Positions 33,784 to 41,110 of a stretch of 64,000 nt of DNA are shown piece by piece. The stretch is from the NCBI GenBank assembly GCA_937906475.1, contig CALCZA010000047.1:1-64000 (forward strand), read 5' to 3'. The notes beneath the pieces are model-generated. The model had not been told where the DNA came from, did not search any database, and saw nothing but the letters and a program-made list of their open reading frames with translations. Both the position numbers and the translations under genes were made by a program. Source of the stretch: an uncultured bacterium. GTDB taxonomy: Bacteria > Planctomycetota > UBA1135 > UBA2386. Position 1 is the first letter of the stretch; each line of letters starts with the position of its first letter.

Positions 33784-35358
33784 ATGACTTCCGGTTACGT
33801 TCCAGATCCCGAACAGAAGAGCCTGTCATTTTCGCGCCAGCAATGGCTGTTGATCTTGGCTGTGACGTTGCTCGCCGGGGCGCTGCGCCTGCTGCAGTTG
33901 GGGGAGTGGTCGTTCTGGATTGATGAGGCCCACACCTGGCGAGATGCGACCATGCAACTCGACGGCGAGGGCAGCTTCATGTCGACGCAGCGGCGGATGT
34001 ATCCGCTGCCATTCCTGTTGCTGCGCTTTCTGCTCAGTGTTGGCGTGCTTGGCCATGACGAGTGGTCGTTGCGTTTGCCGTTCGCGCTGATCGGGATCGT
34101 CACCGTACCGTTGCTCGCAGTCTGTGGCCGGCGGCTCGTCGGGACCTGGCCGGCCGTGCTTGCAGCGTGTCTGTTGGCATTGAGTCCGTGGCATATCTTC
34201 TGGAGTCAGAACGCCCGCGGCTACGGCCTGGTTGTGCTCGGTTCGGTGCTGTTGATGCACCGGATGCATGTGCTGTTTTGTAATGGCCGCGGCAGTGACT
34301 TGCTGCTGACTGCGCTGTTTGCGGTCCTTGCGATTGGCAGCCATCCAGGCTCAGCGACCTTGCTGCTAGCGTTCGCTGGGTTCTTGGTGTTGCGATACGC
34401 GTTTCGCACCCGGTTTGGCTTTGTTGTGGTGGTGATCTTGGCGCTGCTCCTGGCCGTGCCACTGCCGTGGCTCGTGAAGCACTACGGGCTATTCTCAATG
34501 TTCATTGCGGCCAAGAGCGACATCTCTCCGCTGCACTGGTTTCAAACGGTTGCCTACTACTTTCGGCCTTCGTTGCTGGTGACGATCTTGTTGGCCATGG
34601 TGTGTGCGCCCAAGCTGATAGGGCGCACGCGCACGCTCTACCTCGTGTGCCTGCTGGTGGTGCCGATGTTTGTGTTCACGGCAGTCGGCAGCCAACTAGT
34701 CAAGGTCACTGCGCGCTACGCAATCTGCACGTTGCCGGTGGTGATGCTGCTTGCCAGTTTCATAATCATAGAAGTAGCCCGTCAGGTTGGCCAGTTGCCC
34801 GGCCTGCCGCGAGGTCGTCGTTGGTTGTTGGCTGGAGTCTTGCCCGCGCTGGTGGTGGGAGACTTCCTGAAGTTGGACGTGTCGTACTTCACTGACCAGA
34901 ACGGCCAGCGTGGCCTTTGGCGCGACGCGGCGATGTTCATCCGTGAGCAGGTCGAGCGACGCGATCGTGTGGGGGTTCGGCTGTTGTCGGTCAACCATCC
35001 GACGATGCTCTATTACCTGCGGCCGTGGCATTGGCTGCCCGGTGAGATCGACCCTTACCCCAATACGGAAGTGTCCGCGGTGGTTCACTGGCTGTTTGAG
35101 GGAGGCGTCGACCACCATGGCTACAAACTGCATGAGCCGGGGGTCGAGGCGCACTTCGAATGGCACATGAGGAGTGCGGAGCGCAAGGGCCAGATGTTTG
35201 CGGTCGTGGTCACGCTACCGGAACTTCGTGAACACGATCGGACAGGCAAGTTTGAGGAGGTGTTGAAGCGCGACTTCGAATTGGCGCTCTATTTGCCGAC
35301 GTGGGTGGGCCCGAAGGATCAGAGCATCTACGTCTACCTGCCGAAGAAGACTGAGTAG
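33784..35358 (+). CDS. ArnT/PMT-like (GT-C) membrane glycosyltransferase
   Basis: 524 residues with about nine to ten transmembrane helices and a soluble periplasmic tail after residue 390. The first periplasmic loop has WIDEAHTWRD, whose acidic pair corresponds to the catalytic motif of GT39/GT83-type enzymes that use polyprenyl-phosphate sugars. The next loop contains LPFLLLRFLL and SLRLPFALIG, common in the same superfamily (PF13231). It could use the lipid-linked sugar made by the GT2 at 22603-23664, but that is inference; the acceptor is unknown. Confidence 0.85.
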   Translation: MTSGYVPDPEQKSLSFSRQQWLLILAVTLLAGALRLLQLGEWSFWIDEAHTWRDATMQLDGEGSFMSTQRRMYPLPFLLLRFLLSVGVLGHDEWSLRLPFALIGIVTVPLLAVCGRRLVGTWPAVLAACLLALSPWHIFWSQNARGYGLVVLGSVLLMHRMHVLFCNGRGSDLLLTALFAVLAIGSHPGSATLLLAFAGFLVLRYAFRTRFGFVVVVILALLLAVPLPWLVKHYGLFSMFIAAKSDISPLHWFQTVAYYFRPSLLVTILLAMVCAPKLIGRTRTLYLVCLLVVPMFVFTAVGSQLVKVTARYAICTLPVVMLLASFIIIEVARQVGQLPGLPRGRRWLLAGVLPALVVGDFLKLDVSYFTDQNGQRGLWRDAAMFIREQVERRDRVGVRLLSVNHPTMLYYLRPWHWLPGEIDPYPNTEVSAVVHWLFEGGVDHHGYKLHEPGVEAHFEWHMRSAERKGQMFAVVVTLPELREHDRTGKFEEVLKRDFELALYLPTWVGPKDQSIYVYLPKKTE

Positions 35359-35440
35359 TTTTTGTCGTTTTGACGGCCTGGATTGGTCGCAAGCGAACGC
35401 TCATCTTGAGATGTGCAGCCGTTAGGCCGATCATGTTTGC

Positions 35441-36691
35441 ATGCGCATGCTTCCGATCGCGGCCCTGTCGATGTTACCGGTGCTCTCTTGGCCCGCTGTT
35501 GCCCAAGAGGCGCGTGGCACTGATCGTGGGCAGGACATCGATGCGACCCAGGGGCAGGATCCGGTTCTGGACGATGGCCAAACGCAGGTGCCGAGTGACT
35601 TCGTTCGCTTCGTCAAGGTTGGCGATGGCGGTCACCTCGACACGGCGGTCACGACCTACGAGAAGGATGGCGTCAAAGTCATTTTCTACGGCGCTGTTCA
35701 CATCGCTGACCGTGCGATCTACCAGGAGATGAACAAGCGGTTCAAGACCTGTGATGCGTTGCTCTATGAGTTGGTGGGGCCAGAAGATTATCGACCGACC
35801 AAGGATCGTGAGTCGACTGGTTTCAATCCGATTGCGATGTTGCAACTCGGCATGAAGCAGAGCTTGGGGTTGACGTTCCAGCTTGATGAAGTGGACTATC
35901 AGCCAGAGAACTTCGTGCATGCGGACATGACTCCTGAGGAGTTTCAGTCGAGCATGCTGGAGCACGGCGAGAGCTTGATGTCGATCATGTTCGACATGAT
36001 GGTCAACGGCATGCAGACGCAGCTCGAGCAGCAAGATGCGGATGAACAGTCGGGCAAGCCGGAGGCCGCGTTCGACCTGGTTAAGGCGTTCCGTAGTCGC
36101 GAAGGCCAACACTTAATGCGCGTCACGTTCGCGGCTCAACTTGAGCAAATGGAGATGATGGCTGCCGGTGGTGACGGGTCGACGTTGCTGGAAGGCCGCA
36201 ATGAGAAATGCCTGAAGGTGCTGCGTCGTGAGATTGGCAAGGGCAAGAAGCGCCTTGGTATCTACTATGGCGCCGCGCACCTGCCGCACATGGAGCAGCG
36301 CCTGGTCGAAGACATGGGCTTCAAGAAGGTGGCGCAGGAGTGGCTAGTTGCGTGGGACTGTAAGAAGCGCCTGGATCCGAAGAAGGACATGAAACTCGCC
36401 AAGCTGATTCGCACCTGCAAGCGCGACCTCGGCAAGTTGGCGAAGGTTGGCAAGGAATACCGCAAGGTGCACGCAACGGATCTGAAGGCTCTGCCGGAGT
36501 CCGTGCGAGCGCTTAAGAAATTTGGCGTTGAAGCTGGCCAAAGCTACGACGGACCGTTCACTGATCCGTGGGGCAGCGACTTCCGCATTACCGGGCGCAA
36601 GTGGGGTAACCGTTGGAAACTGATCAGCAATGGACCCGACAAGAAGCCGGATACCGACGATGACATTAAGGTCGACGAACCGCGCCGCTAA
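35441..36691 (+). CDS. TraB/GumN-like secreted protein with pseudopilin-like C-terminus
   Basis: 416 residues. Signal peptide ends near AVAQEA. Residues 65-310 match the TraB/GumN/Tiki fold: FYGAVHIADRAIY (G84xxH87), LLYELVGPE and a late IYYGAAHLPHME with the second GxxH. The last 60 residues (FTDPWGSDFRI, then WKLISNGPDKKPDTDDDI) copy the C-terminal domain of type II secretion major pseudopilins (GspG), including the Ca-loop-like acidic end. I do not know this pairing as a described family. GumN proteins are proposed metal-dependent proteases; function here is open. Confidence 0.82.
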   Translation: MRMLPIAALSMLPVLSWPAVAQEARGTDRGQDIDATQGQDPVLDDGQTQVPSDFVRFVKVGDGGHLDTAVTTYEKDGVKVIFYGAVHIADRAIYQEMNKRFKTCDALLYELVGPEDYRPTKDRESTGFNPIAMLQLGMKQSLGLTFQLDEVDYQPENFVHADMTPEEFQSSMLEHGESLMSIMFDMMVNGMQTQLEQQDADEQSGKPEAAFDLVKAFRSREGQHLMRVTFAAQLEQMEMMAAGGDGSTLLEGRNEKCLKVLRREIGKGKKRLGIYYGAAHLPHMEQRLVEDMGFKKVAQEWLVAWDCKKRLDPKKDMKLAKLIRTCKRDLGKLAKVGKEYRKVHATDLKALPESVRALKKFGVEAGQSYDGPFTDPWGSDFRITGRKWGNRWKLISNGPDKKPDTDDDIKVDEPRR

Positions 36692-36715
36692 CGCGTGCGA
36701 TTGTCGATTTGGTAG

Positions 36716-38302
36716 TTACCAGCCTGGCTGCTTACCCAGTTCTTTAGGCTTGTCCTTGGCGTCGGCTGTCTGCCACGCGGTCCAGTAGGCGAGCCGAACG
36801 ATCGCCTCCATGCCCACGTAGTCGAGTTTGTCGGCGTGGTCGGTGACCTTGTGGTAGTCCGGATGTTCGCCATCGCAGAAGAACACCACGGGGATGCCCT
36901 TCTTGGCAAAGTTGTAGTGATCGCTGCGCCGGTAGTAGGTGTCGCCGTTGCCGAACACGATGCCGAACTTTTGGCCGAGTGTGACGGCGTCGCGCACGAT
37001 CGACGAATACTTGCCGTGTTGGTGGCTCGGCGTGATCTGCATCAGGATGTCCTGATCTTTGCGGCCGGCGCGTCCGATCATGTCGATGTTGATGTTGGCG
37101 GTGATCCGGTCTTTCGGCCACGTCGGGTGGTCGGCATACCAGGCCGAACCCCACAGGCCGAGTTCTTCGCCGCTGACCGATAAGAATATGATCGATCGCG
37201 CCGGGCGTTTGTCTGCCTTGGCGAAGGCTTCGGCAAGCTCCAGCAATCCGGAGGTGCCGCTGGCGTTGTCGTCGGCGCCGTTGAAGCGGTCGCCGTCGAG
37301 TCGCGTGCCGACGTGGTCGTGGTGTGCCGAGATAACGATTGCCTGAGATTTCTTGTTGGTGCCCTCGAGTACCGCGATGACGTTGCTGGCGCGGGCCTTT
37401 TTGACGGCCTTCACTTGCAGTGTCAGCTTGGCCTTGGCTTTGACGTTGAGGTTGTCGATGCCGAGCGCTTCGTTCCCGTCGATCGTGATGCCCATGTGGG
37501 TGAGCAGTTTTTTGCTCGCCTCGGTTGATAGCACCATCAGCGGCAGGCGAACTACTGGCCTGGCGAACTTGCTATAGGCCATCACTCCGTGGTCGCGCAG
37601 TAGGCCGCGGTAGTTGAGCGTGTTCGCGAGCGAGCCCTTGTCGTCCAGCAGGCACACGATGCCTGCCTTGGCGCCCGTCTTGTCGAGCTTGCTAGCGATT
37701 GCCGTGTAGCGCTGGATTGCCTGCAGGTCGCCGCCGACACCGCCACGGGATGTGCCGCTCAGCACGATCACCGGAATGCGGCCCTTCATTGAATCGCGAA
37801 TGTCGGTGCCGTTGCCGCAGAACGTCAGCGTATTTGAGGCGCTGACCTTGTCCTTCTCGCTCGCATGCAGCACCGCGAACCCATCCGTGAGGTTTGTCTT
37901 GCCAAATCGCAGTCCGGTTGACTTGCTGATCTCCAAACGTTCGATCGGGTAGTGCTGCAAGAACCCGCGCTTGTCGCCGAGTGGCTTGAGGCCGAGTGCC
38001 TTGAAGTGCTTGGCGACGTAGTCCGCCGTTTCGAGTTGGCCGGAACTCGCGGTTTGCCTGCCGTTGCGCGCATCGTCAGCCAACCAATAGGCATGGTCGC
38101 GAAGGCTATTACGTTCGATGAGTTGCATGCCCGGTGGGGCGCCATCGGGGACTGCCGCCGGGTCGCCAAGATCGGGTCGGGTTGGCGTAGATTGCGCCTG
38201 CAGCAAGCCGGGCAGCAGTGCGGTCAGGAGCAGTGCGAACGCGAAGGGGCGCGGCTTGCCGGGCGGGCGAGTGCGGTGAGGTTGCAGAACGGAGCGACGC
38301 AT
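36716..38302 (-). CDS. M28-family zinc aminopeptidase, secreted
   Basis: 528 residues with a long basic, Pro-rich N-terminus before the hydrophobic signal core (ALLLTALLPGLLQAQS). The peptidase domain (from about 300) carries both zinc ligand clusters: SAHHDHVG, GADDNASG, SVSGEELGL (catalytic Glu), NIDMIGRAG and a late His in SDHYNFAKKG. A PA-like insertion lies at about 140-290 (PVIVLSGTSRG). Likely periplasmic or extracellular peptide degradation. Convergent with the TraB-like gene, with 24 bp between the two stops. Confidence 0.93.
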   Translation of the reverse strand: MRRSVLQPHRTRPPGKPRPFAFALLLTALLPGLLQAQSTPTRPDLGDPAAVPDGAPPGMQLIERNSLRDHAYWLADDARNGRQTASSGQLETADYVAKHFKALGLKPLGDKRGFLQHYPIERLEISKSTGLRFGKTNLTDGFAVLHASEKDKVSASNTLTFCGNGTDIRDSMKGRIPVIVLSGTSRGGVGGDLQAIQRYTAIASKLDKTGAKAGIVCLLDDKGSLANTLNYRGLLRDHGVMAYSKFARPVVRLPLMVLSTEASKKLLTHMGITIDGNEALGIDNLNVKAKAKLTLQVKAVKKARASNVIAVLEGTNKKSQAIVISAHHDHVGTRLDGDRFNGADDNASGTSGLLELAEAFAKADKRPARSIIFLSVSGEELGLWGSAWYADHPTWPKDRITANINIDMIGRAGRKDQDILMQITPSHQHGKYSSIVRDAVTLGQKFGIVFGNGDTYYRRSDHYNFAKKGIPVVFFCDGEHPDYHKVTDHADKLDYVGMEAIVRLAYWTAWQTADAKDKPKELGKQPGW

Positions 38303-38356
38303 ATCGCAAAGCTTAGCGCGTGACGCCGCGCAGCAGGTTGCGCACTGCGCGATACG

Positions 38357-39874
38357 TCAATCCTGTGACGTTGCCGACGTCGCCAGCAACCGGCTCAGCC
38401 GTTGCTTGTCCGCCAGTACGGTCACCGTCTTCGTGTGCGCCGGAACCACCGCGCCCGCTGGCAGACCCTTGGGCTTCTTGATGTGCTTCTTGAAGGTATA
38501 AATCACTTCGATGCGCGGCTCGCCTCGCGACTTCGAGTAGTAGACCGCTAGCGTCGCCGCATCGAGCAGCGTCTCGAGGCTCGCCGTCTTCTGCTTCGGG
38601 AGGCGAACGACCACGTGCGATCCGGGCCGGCCGCCGCCGACGTGCAGCCATAGATCATTGCCTTTGGCATACCGCATCGTCAGTTCGTCGTTCTGGTTGT
38701 TGTTGCGACCGACGAAAATCGGGTAGCCCTCGGTCGACGAGAACCGCCGGAACGGCACGGCTTCGTCGCCCTTATTACGCGACTTGCCAGGCGTTTTCTT
38801 TGTGCCCAGCTTTGGCTTCGGCATCAGGCCCAGGGCCTGCAACCGTTCGCCAATGGTCTCGAGGTTTGCTTCGCTCGGTTCTTTGAGCAACTCCGCGATC
38901 GATTGCAGTTCCGTGCACTCGGTCTGCGCTGTAGCCAGCCGCTTTTCGGTCATCGCGCGGCCTTCTTCCTGCCGCCGCGCCTTGTCGTAGAGCTTGTTCG
39001 CTTGGATCGCGACCGGCTTGCTTGGGTCGAGCGGGATCTTCACGGTGCTATCGCCGTCGAGGCTCGGCACTTCCATGTTGTCGGCACCGCGCGCGACGCT
39101 GTGTGCATAAGCCAGCATCAGATCGGCTGTCGAACGCATTTGTTGCACGCGCTCGACGTTGTCGAGTTGCCGCTGCATGCCTTGCACCTTGTTCTCGGAC
39201 CTCTTGCGATTGCGTTCGACGAGCAGTCGCAGCGTGCCTTCTGCGTGCGCCTGTTCCTTGTCGAGGTCGAGAGGAGTGAAGTGCGCGTCGATGCTGTCGA
39301 GCACAGGCTTTGTGAAGCGATCAGGAAGTGGCGACTTGCTTGACGATGCGACTGCGGGCGTGGGGGGCGGAGGCACGTAGATGTCACCACGCCGCAACGT
39401 GCGCACCGCGGTTTCGACCGCGCGCGACATCGTCATTGCTTCGCCATTTTCATTGCCGAGCAGCCACAACCCGCGGGCGCCGAACAGTTCGATGACGAGT
39501 TGGCGCTGTCCGTTACTGGTGTCGAATAGGAACGTGCACCGACGTTCGCCTTGCACCGCTTCGATCGCTGCGAAGGTCGCGTCTTGCAGTTCGCGCAGGA
39601 GCATGTCCGCGCCGGGGCCGCGAGCACGCGCATCACGCCCGAAGCGTCGCTGTGTCGTCGTGATGCGTGCGCGTGGGCCGCCGAGGGCGACGTGCACAAA
39701 GACCTTTCGCGCGCCATCGCCCGAGGGTTGCAGTACCAACAGCACGTCGTTGTGACCGTCAGTACCTTGCAAGGCCACCGCGTCGAGCACGGTGGCTTCG
39801 CTGTAGGCCCGCAGTTCCTCGATGGCGAGGTTGAGTTCGGCGGCCGTCAGGCCGCGCGCTGCGGGTGTCTGCAT
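38357..39874 (-). CDS. RqcH-like NFACT protein of ribosome quality control
   Basis: 505 residues. Homologous to Rqc2/RqcH, which binds stalled 50S-peptidyl-tRNA and adds alanine tails. N-terminal NFACT-N like domain (1-180), coiled-coil middle (215-355, EQAHAEGTLRLLVERNRKR), and the NFACT-R/DUF814 domain at about 385-480, with VGRNNNQNDELTMRYA and DLWLHVGGGRPGSHVV intact. Some RqcH residues of the N-terminal domain diverge. It is followed by ndk after 3 bp, suggesting an operon read ndk-rqcH. Confidence 0.9.
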   Translation of the reverse strand: MQTPAARGLTAAELNLAIEELRAYSEATVLDAVALQGTDGHNDVLLVLQPSGDGARKVFVHVALGGPRARITTTQRRFGRDARARGPGADMLLRELQDATFAAIEAVQGERRCTFLFDTSNGQRQLVIELFGARGLWLLGNENGEAMTMSRAVETAVRTLRRGDIYVPPPPTPAVASSSKSPLPDRFTKPVLDSIDAHFTPLDLDKEQAHAEGTLRLLVERNRKRSENKVQGMQRQLDNVERVQQMRSTADLMLAYAHSVARGADNMEVPSLDGDSTVKIPLDPSKPVAIQANKLYDKARRQEEGRAMTEKRLATAQTECTELQSIAELLKEPSEANLETIGERLQALGLMPKPKLGTKKTPGKSRNKGDEAVPFRRFSSTEGYPIFVGRNNNQNDELTMRYAKGNDLWLHVGGGRPGSHVVVRLPKQKTASLETLLDAATLAVYYSKSRGEPRIEVIYTFKKHIKKPKGLPAGAVVPAHTKTVTVLADKQRLSRLLATSATSQD

Positions 39875-39877
39875 GCG

Positions 39878-40345
39878 TTATTTCTTCAGTTCTTCAACCG
39901 GATCGTAGATCCAATTGTAGGCGGCGTAGTCGTAATCGACGAGGCCTTCCGGGAAGAACAGGCCGAGTTCGCGCTCCGCGGCTTCCGGGGAGTCACTGCC
40001 GTGCACCAGGTTGAAGCTACGGCTGACGCCGTAGTCGCCTCGGATCGTGCCGGCTTCGGCATCCGAGCCAAACGTCGCACCCATCAGCTTGCGGCAGGTG
40101 GCGATGGCGCCGATGCCTTCGAGGGCGAGGGCCACGACCGGCGAACTGGTCATGAATTGCACTAGACCCGGGTAGAACGGGCGCTCCTTGTGGGCTTCGT
40201 AGTGCTTCGCTGCGAGCTCTTGCGAGATCTGCATGAGCTTCATGCCAGCGATCTTGAGGCCCTTCCTTTCGAAGCGGCTGAGAATTTCTCCCGAGAGGCC
40301 GCGTTGGACGGCGTCGGGCTTGAACAGAATGAGAGTGCGTTCCAT
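39878..40345 (-). CDS. ndk: Ndk, nucleoside diphosphate kinase
   Basis: Transfers the gamma phosphate between nucleoside triphosphates and diphosphates through a phosphohistidine. 155 residues. TLILFKPDAVQRGL start, KERPFYPGLV, and NLVHGSDSPEAAERE with the catalytic His115. All family residues for nucleotide binding appear present. It is upstream of rqcH (3-bp gap) and divergent from a coiled-coil lipoprotein with only 28 bp between starts, so the two promoters must overlap the coding starts. Confidence 0.97.
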   Translation of the reverse strand: MERTLILFKPDAVQRGLSGEILSRFERKGLKIAGMKLMQISQELAAKHYEAHKERPFYPGLVQFMTSSPVVALALEGIGAIATCRKLMGATFGSDAEAGTIRGDYGVSRSFNLVHGSDSPEAAERELGLFFPEGLVDYDYAAYNWIYDPVEELKK

Positions 40346-40373
40346 TGGTCGTTTGGTGGGTATTCGTGCTTGA

Positions 40374-41045
40374 ATGAGCGCAAAGATGATAGCCAGCTAC
40401 CACCAACAACGGTCATGGTTTTCGCGCCCGGCGTGCCTCGGTTCTGTTCTCCTCGTGCTCGCAGTGCCATTTTTGGCCGGCTGCGCGATCGATCGTGAGA
40501 ACACCCTGATGCGCTCCAGTCGGGCCCGTGACGTTGGGGTTCTGCGTGCTGAGCGTCTGGAACAGGAACGTGAACTAGAACTTTGGGAGGCGACCCTCGA
40601 TCAGGCCAATAAGGATATTGGCGTGGCTCGGTTCGAATCGGTGCGCACCAGTTCGCAACTTCGCGGCGTGAGATCGGCCTTGTTGCGTGAGTTGCAGGAC
40701 CTAGCCGCTTCTGAGTTGGAGTTGCTTGGCGCGAAGCTACGTGCCGCCGAGATCGAGGTCGAACTCAAACCGCTGCGCGCGTTGGAACTGCAACTAGTCG
40801 ATCAGCAGAAGGCGATCGCTGGGGCTAAGGAAAAGGTCGAGTCACTGTCCAAGGAAGTCGACAAAGCGACTGCCGAAGCTGCGAAGCAGGAGGCCGTGCT
40901 CCAGCCGAAGTTGGTCGCGTTGCAAAAACGGCTGGCGGATCTGAATGTCGCGGGCCTGCGCATTGCCGAGACGGAGGCGAAGATTGCTGCAGCGCAAAAC
41001 GTGTTGGTTAAGCCTGCTCCCAAGAAGCCTCCCGCCAAGAAGTGA
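40374..41045 (+). CDS. Coiled-coil lipoprotein
   Basis: 223 residues (an inner ATG at 40386 is also possible). Basic N-terminus, hydrophobic core LGSVLLVLAVPFLAGC with the lipobox Cys37, then a long charged coiled coil (about 60-200) rich in Leu, Glu, Lys and Ala, and a Lys/Pro-rich tail (PAPKKPPAKK). It resembles lipoprotein coiled coils that bridge envelope layers, but no family is recognised. It is 65 bp upstream of the PVC dehydrogenase on the same strand. Confidence 0.78.
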   Translation: MSAKMIASYHQQRSWFSRPACLGSVLLVLAVPFLAGCAIDRENTLMRSSRARDVGVLRAERLEQERELELWEATLDQANKDIGVARFESVRTSSQLRGVRSALLRELQDLAASELELLGAKLRAAEIEVELKPLRALELQLVDQQKAIAGAKEKVESLSKEVDKATAEAAKQEAVLQPKLVALQKRLADLNVAGLRIAETEAKIAAAQNVLVKPAPKKPPAKK

Positions 41046-41110
41046 CGGCGAAGAACTGATCGAGTTACTGACCGAGACGAGCATCAACCGAGACCATCCA
41101 CCAGACCCGT

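Noticed and set aside
40630-40665. GGTTCGAATC string resembling a tRNA T-loop
   Set aside because: It lies inside the coiled-coil lipoprotein gene and no cloverleaf surrounds it.
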